Assembly (NCBI RefSeq): GCF_026151205.1
Contig: NC_087080.1
Location: 1,318,268-1,382,267, forward strand
Source: Bolinopsis microptera
Lineage: Eukaryota > Ctenophora > Tentaculata > Lobata > Bolinopsidae
DNA: 64,000 bases
Direction: 5' to 3'
Below, piece by piece: positions 20,941-34,100 of the stretch. Made by a program: the position numbers and the translations under genes. The notes beneath the pieces are model-generated. The model ran no database searches. It had not been told where the DNA came from and saw only the letters and a program-made list of their open reading frames with translations. Each line of letters opens with the position of its first letter. The stretch's first letter is position 1.

Positions 20941-23900
20941 TACAGTACACTGATTGGTTAATAGCAGTCACGTGTTCTGCGTACAGTACACTGATTGGTT
21001 AATAGCAGTCACGTGTTCTGCGTACATTACACTGATTGGTTAATAGAAGTCATGTGTTCTGCGTACAGTACACTGATTGGTTAATAGCAGTCACGTGTTC
21101 TGCGAACAGTACACTGATTGGTTAGTTGCAGTCACGTGTTCTGCGTACAGTACACTGATTGGTTAATAGCAGTCACATGTTCTGCGTACAGTACACTGAT
21201 TGGTTAATAGCAGTCACATGTTCTGCGTACAGTACACTGATTGGTTAATAGCAGTCACGTGTTCCGCGTACAGTACACTGATTGGTTAATAGCAGTCACG
21301 TGTTCTGCGTACAGTACACTGATTGGTTAATAGCAGTCACGTGTTCAGCGTACAGTACACTGATTGGTTAATAGCAGTCACGTGTTCTGCGTACAGTACA
21401 CTAATTGGTTAATAGCAGTCACGTGTTTTGCGTACAGTACACTGATTGGTTAATAGCAGTCACGTGTTTTGCGTATAGTACACTGATTGGTTAATAGCAG
21501 TCACGTGTTCTGCGTACAGTACACTGATTGGTTAATAGCAGTCACGTGTTCTGCGTACAGTACACTAATTAGTTAATAGCAGTCACTTGTTCTGCGTACA
21601 GTACACTGATTGGTTAATAGCAGTCACGTGTTTTGCGTATAGTACACTGATTGGTTAATAGCAGTCACGTGTTTTGCGTATAGTACACTGATTGGTTAAT
21701 AGCAGTCATGTGTTCTGCATACAGTACACTGATTGATTAATAGCAGTCACGTGTTCTGCGTACAGTACACAGATTGGTTAATAGCAGTCACGTGTTCTGC
21801 GTACAGTACACTGATTGGTTAATAGCAGTCACGTGTTCTGCGTCCAGTACACTGATTGGTTAATAGCAGTCACGTGTTCTGCGTACAGTGCACTAATTGG
21901 TTAATAGCAGTCACGTGTTCTGCGTACAGTACACTGATTGGTTAATAGCAGTCACGTGTTCTGCGTCCAGTACACTGATTGGTTAATAGCAGTCACGTGT
22001 TCTGCGTACAGTACACTGATTGGTTAATAGCATTCACTTGTTCTGCGTACAGTACACTGATTGGTTAATAGCAGTCACGTGTTCTGCGTCCAGTACACTG
22101 ATTGGTTAATAGCAGTCACGTGTTCTGCGTACAGTACACTGATTGGTTAATAGCAGTCACATGTTCCGCGTACAGTACACTGATTGGTTAATAGCAGTCA
22201 CATGTTCCGCGTACAGTACACTGATTGGTTAATAGCAGTCACGTGTTCTGCGTACAGTACACTGATTGGTTAATAGCAGTCACGTGTTCTGCGTACAGTA
22301 CACTGATTGGTTAATAGCAGTCACGTGTTCTGCGTACAGTACACTGATTGGTTAATAGCAGACACCTGTTCTGCGTACAGTACACTGATTAGTTAATAGC
22401 AGTCACGTGTTCTGCGTACAGTACATTGATTGGTTAATAGCAGTCACGTGTTCTGCGTACAGTACACTGATCGGTTAATAGCAGTCATGTGTTCTACGTA
22501 CAGTACACTAATTGGTTAATATAGCAGTCACGTGTTCTACGTACAGTACACTAATTGGTTAATAGCAGTCACGTGTTCTGCGTACAGTACACTGATTGGT
22601 TAATAGCAGTCACGTGTTCTGCGTCCAGTACACTGATTGGTTAATAGCAGTCACGTGTTCTGCGTACAGTGCACTAATTGGTTAATAGCAGTCACGTGTT
22701 CTGCGTACAGTACACTGATTGGTTAATAGCAGTCACGTGTTCTGCGTACAGTACACTGATTGGTTAAAAGCAGTCACGTGTTCTGCGTCCAGTACACTGA
22801 TTGGTTAATAGCAGTCACGTGTTCTGCGTACAGTACACTGATTGGTTAATAGCATTCACTTGTTCTGCGTACAGTACACTGATTGGTTAATAGCAGTCAC
22901 GTGTTCTGCGTACAGTACACTGATTGGTTAATAGCAGTCACGTGTTCTGCGTACAGTACACTGATTGGTTAATAGCAGTTACGTGTTCTGCGTACAATAC
23001 ACTGATTGGTTAATAGCAGTCACGTGTTCCGCGTACAGTACACTGATTGTTTAATAGCAGTCACGTGTTCTGCGTACAGTACACTGATTGGTTAATAGCA
23101 GTCACGTGTTCTGCGTACAATACACTGATTGGTTAATAGCAGTCACGTGTTCCGCGTACAGTACACTGATTGTTTAATAGCAGTCACGTGTTCTGCGTCC
23201 AGTACACTGATTGGTTAATAGCAGTCACGTGTTCTGCGTCCAGTACACTGATTGGTTAATAGCAGTCACGTGTTCTGCGTACAGTACACTGATTGGTTAA
23301 TAGCATTCACTTGTTCTGCGTACAATACACTGATTGGTTAATAGCAGTCACGTGTTCCGCGTACAGTACACTGATTGGTTAATAGCAGTCACGTGTTCTG
23401 CGTACAGTACACTGATTGGTTAATAGCAGTCACGTGTTCTGCGTACAATACACTGATTGGTTAATAGCAGTCACGTGTTCTACATACAGTACACTGATTG
23501 TTTAATAGCAGTCACGTGTTCTGCGTACAGTACACTGATTGGTTAATAGCAGTCACGTGTTCCGCGTACAGTACACTGATTGGTTAATAGCAGTCACGTG
23601 TTCTGCGTACAGTACACTGATTGGTTAATAGCAGTCACGTGTTCTGCGTACAGTACACTGATTGGTAAATAGCAGTCACGTGTTCCGCGTACAGTACACT
23701 GATTGGTTAATAGCAGTCACGTGTTCTGCGTACAGTACACTGATTGGTTAATAGCAGTCACGTGTTCTGCGTACAGTACACTGATTGTTTAATAGCAGTC
23801 ACGTGTTCTGCGTACAGTACACTAATTGGTTAATAACAGTCACGTGTTCTGCGTACAGTACACTGATTGGTTAATAGCAGTCACGTGTTCTGCGTACAGT

Positions 23901-26490
23901 ACACTGATTGGTTAATAGCTGTCACGTGTTCTGCGTACAGTACACTGATTGGTTAATAGCAGTCACGTGTTCTGCGTACAGTACACTGATTGGTTAATAG
24001 CAGTCACGTGTTCCGCGTACAGTACACTGATTGGTTAATAGCAGTCACGTGTTCTGCGTACAGTACACTGATTGGTTAATAGCAGTTACGTGTTCTGCGT
24101 ACAGTACACTGATTGGTAAATAGCAGTCACGTGTTCCGCGTACAGTACACTGATTGGTTAATAGCAGTCACGTGTTCTGCGTACAGTACACTGATTGGTT
24201 AATAGCAGTCACGTGTTCTGCGTACAGTACACTGATTGGTTAATAGCAGTCACGTGTTCTACGTACAGTACACTGATTGGTTAATAGCAGTCACGTGTTC
24301 TGCGTACAGTACACTAATTGGTTAATAGCAGTCACGTGTTTTGCGTACAGTACACTGATTGGTTAATAGCAGTCTAGTGTTCTGCGTACAGTACACTGAT
24401 TGGTTAATAGCAGTCACGTGTTCTGCTTAAATTACATTGATTGGTTAATAGCAGTCACTTGTTCTGCGTACAGAACACTGATTGGTTAATAGCAGTCACG
24501 TGTTCTGCGTACAGTACACTGTTTGGTTAATAGCAGTCACGTGTTCTGCGTACAGTACACTGATTGGTTAATAGCAGTTACGTGTTCTGCTTAAATTACA
24601 TTGATTGGTTAATAGCAGTCACGTGTTCTGCGTACAGTACACTGATTGGTTAATAGCAGTCACGTGTTCTGCGTACAGTACACTGATTGGTTAATAGCAG
24701 TCACGTGTTCTGCGTACAGTACACTGATTGGTTAATAGCAGTCACGTGTTCTGCGTACAGTACACTGATTGGTTAACAGCAGTCACGTGTTCTGCGTACA
24801 GAACACTGATTGGTTAATAGCAGTCACGTGTTCTGCGTACAGAACACTGATTGGTTAATAGCAGTCACGTGTTCTGCGTACAGTACACTGATTGGTTAAT
24901 AGCAGTCACGTGTTCTGCGTAAATTACACTAATTGGTTAATAGCAGTCACATGTTCTGCATACAGTACACTGATTGGTTAATAGCAGTCACTTGTTCTGC
25001 GTACAGTACACTGATTGGTTAATAGCAGTTACGTGTTCTGCGTACAGTACACTGATTGGTTAATGGCAGTCACTTGTTCTGCGTACAGTACACTGATTGG
25101 TTAATAGCAGTCACGTGTTCTGCGTACAGTACACTGATTGGTTAATAGCAGTCACGTGTTCTGCGTACAGTACACTGATTGGTTAATAGCAGTCACGTGT
25201 TCTGCGTACAGTACACTAATTGGTTAATAGCAGTCACGTGTTCTGCGTACAGTACACTGATTGGTTAATAGCAGTCACGTGTTCTGCGTAAATTACACTA
25301 ATTGGTTAATAGCAGTCACGTGTTCTGCGTACAGTACACTGATTGGTTAATAGCAGTCACGTGTTCTGCGTAAATTACACTGATTGGTTAATAGCAGTCA
25401 CGTGTTCAGCGTACAGTACACTGATTGGTTAATAGAAGTTACGTGTTCTGCGTACAGTACACTGATTGGTTAATAGCAGTCACGTGTTCTGCGTACAGTA
25501 CACTGATTGGTTAATAGCAGTCACGTGTTCTGCGTAAATTACACTGATTGGTTAATAGCAGTCACGTGTTTTGCGTACAGTACACTGATTGGTTAATAGC
25601 AGTCACGTGTTCTGCGTAAATTACACTAATTGGTTAATAGCAGTCACATGTTCTGCATACAGTACACTGATTGGTTAATAGCAGTCACTTGTTCTGCGTA
25701 CAGTACACTGATTGGTTAATAGCAGTCACGTGTTCTGCGTACAGTACACTGATTGGTTAATAGCAGTCACGTGTTCTGCGTACAGTACACTGATTGGTTA
25801 ATAGCAGTCACGTGTTCTGCGTAAATTACACTAATTGGTTAATAGCAGTCACTTGTTCTGCGTACAGTACACTGATTGGTTAATAGCAGTCACTTGTTCT
25901 GCGTACAGTACACTGATTGGTTAATAGCAGTCACGTGTTCTACGTACAGTACACTGATTGGTTAATAGCAGTCACGTGTTCAGCGTACAGTACACTGATT
26001 GGTTAATAGCAGTCACGTGTTCTGCGTACAGTACACTAATTGGTTAATAGCAGTCACGTGTTCTGCGTACAGTACACTGATTGGTTAATAGCAGTCACAT
26101 GTTCCGCGTACAGAACACTGATTGGTTAATAGCAGTCACGTGTTCCGCGTACAGTACACTGATTGGTTAATAGCAGTCACGTGTTCTGCATACAGTACAC
26201 TGATTGGTTAATAGCAGTCACGTGTTCTGCGTACAGTACACTGATTGGTTAATAGCAGTCACGTGTTCTGCGTACAGTACACTGATTGGTTAATAGCAGT
26301 CACGTGTTTGCGTACAGTACACTGATTGGTTAATAGCATTCACGTGTTCTGCGTACAGTACACTGATTGGTTAATAGCAGTCACGTGTTCTGCGTACAGT
26401 ACACTGATTGGTTAATAGCAGTCACGTGTTCTGCGTACAGTACACTGATTGGTTAATAGCAGTCACGTGTTCTGCGTACAGTACACTGAA
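20941..26490. repeat. 41-bp minisatellite, 135 units, most with ATTGG and CACGTG
   Basis: The unit includes TACAGTACACTGATTGG, TTAATAGCAG and TCACGTGTTCTGCG. The first TACAGTACAC begins at 20941 and the last at 26477. The distance of 5536 bp equals 135 units of 41 bp with one 2-bp insertion (near 22520) and one 1-bp deletion (near 26305). Most units keep an inverted CCAAT box (ATTGG) and the palindromic E-box CACGTG. The commonest variants (CACATG, CATGTG) are CpG transitions. The array lies upstream of the small precursor gene (minus strand) and about 1.6 kb upstream of the SnoaL-like gene. No open frame is credible. Confidence 0.97.
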
Positions 26491-27700
26491 AAAGTATTGT
26501 ACTTTTTCAGTGAGGTAACACAATAAAGCTGTGTATCATTGCGATGTTATGTGGTATGTATTATATATACAATTATGTGTTATCTTTTAATAACAATGAT
26601 AATCTGCACTTGTGACTATCACTTGTATAATATAGCCTCTATTGGGGTTCGTGGTGGTATCAGGTTGCCATGCCGCCATGGTGATGTGGTTATTATAGTC
26701 GGTAGTTCATCATCATCACCACTGGTTATGCTTTTAGTTTAATAAACTTTCTATTGATGATGTTGTTATGCTTTTAGTTTTCCAGTCGTAGTTCTGTTTG
26801 TCACAAATTATAGGCGCTGGTTTTTGACACAACAAAAACATGTTGGAATATCACGTGACAGGGGGGTTTGTAAAATCGTAGTATAATTTCTAAACACTAG
26901 TATATCTATTAAAGTGTTAATACGTGATTATGCAACGGATCCCGAAGGACATTCTGATTTCTGCGGCGTTTTACATAATGAACGAGTAGCTTTGAAACAA
27001 TTGAAAAATAATTAGGCACCACTAATTGACCACTAATTTACCACTAATTTACCACTAATTTACCACTTAAGATTTAGTGACTGACCTCATCTCGATTACA
27101 GACCACAAAAAACCGTTTCTCCTGCAAAGTTCACCTCATCAGTAATTACTTTTTAATTACTCAGAATATTTTTGCTAAGTAAGTAGATTGCTGGAAACGT
27201 AAGAATTCTCAATTTCTAACTGTAGTTACTTTGTAGACGTGAGTTCATGGCTGAATTCTCCAAAGACGGACTTAAGATTAGTGTTCTTATAAGTTAGTTC
27301 CGTGTTTCGCACGTGTTTCGCACGTGTTTCGCACGTGTTTCGCACGTTAACTGAACTTTGTCGTTGGGAAAATATTGATCTTTTTAACTTAAACTCTGAC
27401 GTATATCAGAGATCCCTATTTCGCTATTTAGTACATAATATACAATGTACAGTAAAACTTTAACTCTGATTTACCACGCCCCAATTTACTGCAAACCCCG
27501 GTTTACCGCGGGCATTTCCTTCCCCAAATAGGACTTGACAATGTGATCAAGTTGACATACATTAAATCAACAACAAAAAACCCAATTCCTCGAACCCCGA
27601 TTTACCGTGTAGACTTTCCCAAAAACTCAGCGGTAAATAGTAGTTTTAGTGTAGTAAGGAGTTGTAGTAGTTTTGAGCTGAATGTTTTGAGCTGAATGGG
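26491..27700. other. unique AT-rich sequence after the 41-bp array
   Basis: No gene is recognised. A CACTGAAAAAGTATTGTACTTTTTCAGTG hairpin forms exactly at the right edge of the 41-bp array (about 26487-26515). A TTCGCACGTG-type 11-bp repeat of four units lies near 27304-27347. ACTAATTTACC repeats lie near 27025-27065. Confidence 0.55.
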
Positions 27701-27714
27701 ATGGTTGTCTGTAT

Positions 27715-27925
27715 TAGGGTGTCTTTTGCTTCCTCTTTTGCTTCCTCTTTTGCTTTCTCTTTTGCTTTCTCTTTTGCTTTCTCTTTTGCTTTCTCTTTTG
27801 CTTTCTCCTTTGCTTTCTCCTTTGCTTTCCCTTTTGCTGTCTCTTTTGCTTTCTCCTTTGCTTTCCCTTTTGCTTTCTCTTTTGCTTTCTCTTTTGCATT
27901 CTCTTTTGCTTTCTCTCGTTTTGAA
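27715..27925. repeat. CTCTTTTGCTTT array
   Basis: About 17 tandem 12-bp units of CTCTTTTGCTTT with CTCC and CCCT variants. It is open in several frames on both strands only because the unit is a multiple of three. It lies about 220 bp upstream of the SnoaL-like gene's start codon. Confidence 0.9.
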
Positions 27926-28142
27926 GTTATCTTGCTCTTTTAATCGCTGATTACGCTGATCAAAAGTCACTATACAGGAAGATAGTGCATCTTTCTTAGT
28001 TACTAAGAGCCCCTTGCTGTAGTTCCTGTAGTTACTGCAGCAATAGTTACTGTAGTAACAAGTACTTGCTGTAGTTACTGTAGTTACTGTAGTAACAGTT
28101 TGTTACTTCGAGGATACCGTTACCGTAGTAACTGTAGTTAGG

Positions 28143-31100
28143 ATGCCGTTACCGTGGTCAGAAGTGTGCGACCCCTCAGATGGATACACTCCCCGGTGGA
28201 GTGGAACTGAGGAGTTTATAGAGGACATTACCTACAGAATATGGGAGAAAGGGGACCGGGAATTTATAAAGGAAACGTACAGTGATACCTGTCCTGTAAT
28301 AGCTTTATCAGGTTGTTATAAAGGAAACGTACAGTGATACCTGTCCTGTGATAGCTTTATCAGGTTGTTATAAAGGAAACGTACAGTGATACCTGTCCTG
28401 TAATAGCTTTATCAGGTTGTTATCTGTAGTGATACCTGTCCTGTAATAGCTTTATCAGGTTGTTATCTGTAGTGATACCTGTCCTGTAATAGCTTTATCA
28501 GGTTGTTATCTGTAGTGATACCTGTCCTGTAATAGCTTTATCAGGTTGTTATAAAGGAAACGTACAGTGATACCTGTCCTGTAATAGCTTTATCAGGTTG
28601 TTATAAAGGAAACGTACAGTGATACCTGTCCTGTAATAGCTTTATCAGGTTGTTATCTGTAGTGATACCTGTCCTGTAATAGCTTTATCAGGTTGTTATC
28701 TGTAGTGATACCTGTCCTGTAATAGCTTTATCAGGTTGTTATCTGTAGTGATACCTGTCCTGTAATAGCTTTATCAGGTTGTTATAAAGGAAACGTACAG
28801 TGATACCTGTCCTGTAATAGCTTTATCAGGTTGTTATCTGTAGTGATACCTGTCCTGTAATAGCTTTATCAGGTTGTTATCGTTACAGTGATACCTGTCC
28901 TGTAATAGCTTTATCAGGTTGTTATCTTACAGTGATACCTGTCCTGTAATAGCTTTATCAGGTTGTTATCTTACAGTGATACCTGTCCTGTAATAGCTTT
29001 ATCAGGTTGTTATTTTACAGTGATACCTGTCCTGTAATAGCTTTATCAGGTTGTTATCGTTACAGTGATACCTGTCCTGTAATAGCTTTATCAGGTTGTT
29101 ATAAAGGAAACGTACAGTGATACCTGTCCTGTTATAACTTTATCAGGTTGTTATCGTTACAGTGATACCTGTCCTGTAATAGCTTTATCAGGTTGTTATC
29201 GTTACAGTGATACCTGTCCTGTAATAGCTTTATCAGGTTGTTATCTTACAGTGATACCTGTCCTGTAATAGCTTTATCAGGTTGTTATCGTTACAGTGAT
29301 ACCTGTCCTGTAATAGCTTAGCTTTATCAGGTTGTTATAAAGGAAACGTACAGTGATACCTGTCCTGTTATAACTTTATCAGGTTGTAATCGTTACAGTG
29401 ATACCTGTCCTGTAATAGCTTTATCAGGTTGTTATCGTTACAGTGATACCTGTCCTGTAATAGCTTTATCAGGTTGTTATCTTACAGTGATACCTGTCCT
29501 GTAATAGCTTTATCAGGTTGTTATAAAGGAAACGTACAGTGATACCTGTCCTGTAATAACTTTATCAGGTTGTTATAAAGGAAACTTACAGTGATACCTG
29601 TCCTGTAATAGCTTTATCAGGTTGTTATAAACGTACAGTGATACCTGTCCTGTAATAACTTTATCAGGTTGTTATCGTTACAGTGATACCTGTCCTGTAA
29701 TAGCTTTATCAGGTTGTTATCGTTACAGTGATACCTGTCCTGTAATAGCTTTATCAGGTTGTTATCGATTGTGCTCTTAGTAAGATGAGATTGAGAACTA
29801 ACACATATTATACTGCCGTTTACAGCAGTATACTATCAATATACATTCTCCCTGCTTCAATATTGGTGACTAAATTCTCCGAGCAGAAAGTCTTATGTTA
29901 TATTCGGTTAGGATGCAATTATTTATGAGTCGGATTGTTTATTATTAAAATTTGAGTTGAAAGTAAGTTTTAAGTTAACTTGCAGGTAACTGTGAGGGAG
30001 CAGACACGATACTAAAAAACACTACAGTAACTATAGTAACTGTAGTTAACTATAGTAACTATAGTAACTATAGTAACTATAGTAACTATAGTAACTATAG
30101 TAACTATAGTAACTATAGTAACTATAGTAACTATAGTAACTATAGTAACTGTAGTTAACTGTAGTAACTGTACTCTGTAGTTAACTGTAGTATCTGTTGC
30201 TATAGTAACTGTAATAACATGTTGTTACTTTGACAGGTAACTGCGAGGGAGCAGACACGATACTAAAGAACACTACAGATCTACTGGAACAGTTCCCTGA
30301 CAGAACGCTCTACCCCTGTGATATACTGTGGAACGGTAACAACACAGCGGGTTACCACTCTTCCCAACTCATCAGTACAAAGTGCACTTATCATCACACT
30401 AACTCTGCGGGGAGTCAGTACAGTTGGGCCTCTCACCTCAAGCAAGCTCGGATATGGGTTAGTAATTATAGAAATTATAGAAATTAGAAAGATCTGTACA
30501 GTTAAACACGTGTGTCAGATCAAAACTGAAGATTTAAAAGAAAATAATCTCAGTAATCAAACAGAAAATAAAAGGAACGATTTCAAGATGAACTCTGATT
30601 ACTGAGACTTCAAAAATCACAGCTTACTTTTAGGAAATCTTTCACGAAATAAGTTGCAAGTAACATTTCTAGTCTCAAGAATGTGGGTCTCTTCGAATTA
30701 TTCACTGTAGTAACTATAGTATTAGTAACTATAGTAACTATAGTATAACTATAGTAACTATAGTAACTGTTGCTATAGTAACTGTAGTAACTGTAGTTTA
30801 CTGTATTAGCTATAGTAACTGTTGCTATAGGAACTGTAGTAACTGTTGCTATAGTAACTGTAGTAACATGTTGCTATTTTGACAGGTAATAGTACACCGT
30901 ATAGTAACTATAGTAACTGTAGTAACTGTTACTATAGTAACTGTAGTAACATGTTGTTACTTTGACAGGTAATAGTACACCGTGTAGTAACTATAGTAAC
31001 TACAGTAACTGTAGTAACTGTTGCTATAGTAACTGTAGTAACATGTTGTTACTTTGACAGGTAATAGTACACCGTGTAGTAACTATAGTAACTATAGTAA

Positions 31101-34100
31101 CTGTAGTAACTGTTGCTATAGTAACTGTAGTAACATGTTGTTACTTTGACAGGTAATAGTACACCGTGTAGTAACTATAGTAACTGTAGTAACTGTTGCT
31201 ATAGTAACTGTAGTAACATGTTGTTACTTTGACAGGTAATAGTACACCGTGTAGTAACTATAGTAACTATAGTAACTATAGTAACTGTAGTAACCGTTGC
31301 TATAGTAACTGTAGTAAAATGTTGTTACAGGTAATAGTACACCGTGTAGTAAAGGACGGTGTGATATTGCGGGAGTGGGTAGTGAGTGATAACAAGAGTC
31401 TGTACCAGCAGTTAAGAGTGAACCAGGAGGAGGTGGCTACACGTTGCGCGGAGAAGTGGCTCAAGGATAAACTGGATCCGGAGAAGAGCGAGTTTTGTCA
31501 TCTCAGGTTTAATTTTAAAATTTAAATTTTCAATTTACAGTTTTATTCCGCATATTTTCAATTCTGATCGAATTTATTGCATCTCATTCAAGTTTTTTTC
31601 ATTGAACTGATGTTTAGCCAAAACGAGTCCATTTTGGTAATTACATGTAAAATTCCTGTTTAATTCTTAATTCCTATCATCTCAGTTGGCTGGCAGCAGA
31701 GTTCCAGCGGGTTCAGAACACGGGGAGTATCGGAGGGGACATCAGGTTAAACCTGCAAAACATAACACCCGCTCAGCGGCCCATGTATCAGTACTTAGGT
31801 CAGAGGGTGGCTAAAATTTACCACAGAGCGTGGGGACCTGAGGGGATGGGGTCCCGGGGCAAGTTTGAGGAGCTGGTGAAACTATTGTACCACCCTCACG
31901 CCAGGTTTGAAACTATTGTACCACCCTCACGCCAGGTTTGAAACTATTGTACCACCCTCACGCCAGGTTTGAAACTATTGTACCACCCTCACGCCAGGTT
32001 TGAAACTATTGTACCACCCTCACGCCAGGTTTGAAACTATTGTACCACCCTCACGCCAGGTTTGAAAATATTGTACCACCCTCACGCCAGGTTTGAAACT
32101 ATTGTACCACCCTCACGCCAGGTTTGAAACTATTGTACCACCCTCACGCCAGGTTTGAAACTATTGTACCACCCTCACGCCAGGTTTGAAACTATTGTAC
32201 CACCCTCACGCCAGGTTTGCAACTATTGTACCACCCTCACGCCAGGTTTGAAACTATTGTACCACCCTCACGCCAGGTTTGAAACTATTGTACCACCCTC
32301 ACGCCAGGTTTGAAACTATTGTACCACCCTCACGCCAGGTTTGAAACTATTGTACCACCCTCACGCCAGGTTTGAAACTATTGTACCACCCTCACGCCAG
32401 GTTTGAAACTATTGTACCACCCTCACGCCAGGTTTGAATCTATTGTACCACCCTCACGCCAGGTTTGAATCTATTGTACCACCCTCACGCCAGGTTTGAA
32501 ACTATTGTACCACCCTCACGCCAGGTTTGAAACTATTGTACCACCCTCACGCCAGGTTTGAAAATATTGTACCACCCTCACGCCAGGTTTGAAACTATTG
32601 TACCACCCTCACGCCAGGTTTGAAACTATTGTACCACCCTCACGCCAGGTTTGAAACTATTGTACCACCCTCACGCCAGGTTTGAAACTATTGTACCACC
32701 CTCACGCCAGGTTTGAAACTATTGTACCACCCTCACGCCAGGTTTGCAACTATTGTACCACCCTCACGCCAGGTTTGAAACTATTGTACCACCCTCACGC
32801 CAGGTTTGAAACTATTGTACCACCCTCACGCCAGGTTTGAAACTATTGTACCACCCTCACGCCAGGTTTGAAACTATTGTACCACCCTCACGCCAGGTTT
32901 GAAACTATTGTACCACCCTCACGCCAGGTTTGAAACTATTGTACCACCCTCACGCCAGGTTTGAATCTATTGTACCACCCTCACGCCAGGTTTGAATCTA
33001 TTGTACCACCCTCACGCCAGGTTTGAAACTATTGTACCACCCTCACGCCAGGTTTGAAACTATTGTACCACCCTCACGCCAGGTTTGAAAATATTGTACC
33101 ACCCTCACGCCAGGTTTGAAACTATTGTACCACCCTCACGCCAGGTTTGAAACTATTGTACCACCCTCACGCCAGGTTTGAAACTATTGTACCACCCTCA
33201 CGCCAGGTTTGAAACTATTGTACCACCCTCACGCCAGGTTTGAATCTATTGTACCACCCTCACGCCAGGTTTGAAACTATTGTACCACCCTCACGCCAGG
33301 TTTGAAACTATTGTACCACCCTCACGCCAGGTTTGAAACTATTGTACCACCCTCACGCCAGGTTTGAAACTATTGTACCACCCTCACGCCAGGTTTGAAA
33401 CTATTGTACCACCCTCACGCCAGGTTTGAAACTATTGTACCACCCTCACGCCAGGTTTGAAACTATTGTACCACCCTCACGCCAGGTTTGAAACTATTGT
33501 ACCACCCTCACGCCAGGTTTGAAACTATTGTACCACCCTCACGCCAGGTTTGAAACTATTGTACCACCCTCACGCCAGGTTTGAAACTATTGTACCACCC
33601 TCACGCCAGGTTTGAAACTATTGTACCACCCTCACGCCAGGTTTGAAACTATTGTACCACCCTCACGCCAGGTTTGAAACTATTGTACCACCCTCACGCC
33701 AGGTTTGAAACTATTGTACCACCCTCACGCCAGGTTTGAAACTATTGTACCACCCTCACGCCAGGTTTGAAACTATTGTACCACCCTCACGCCAGGTTTG
33801 AAACTATTGTACCACCCTCACGCCAGGTTTGAAACTATTGTACCACCCTCACGCCAGGTTTGAAACTATTGTACCACCCTCACGCCAGGTTTGAAACTAT
33901 TGTACCACCCTCACGCCAGGTTTGAAACTATTGTACCACCCTCACGCCAGGTTTGAAACTATTGTACCACCCTCACGCCAGGTTTGAAACTATTGTACCA
34001 CCCTCACGCCAGGTTTGAAACTATTGTACCACCCTCACGCCAGGTTTGAAACTATTGTACCACCCTCACGCCAGGTTTGAAACTATTGTACCACCCTCAC

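Noticed and set aside
27602-27970. Lys-Arg-Glu-Ser repeat protein
   Set aside because: Product of the 12-bp CTCTTTTGCTTT array, open in several frames on both strands, with no flanking domain.
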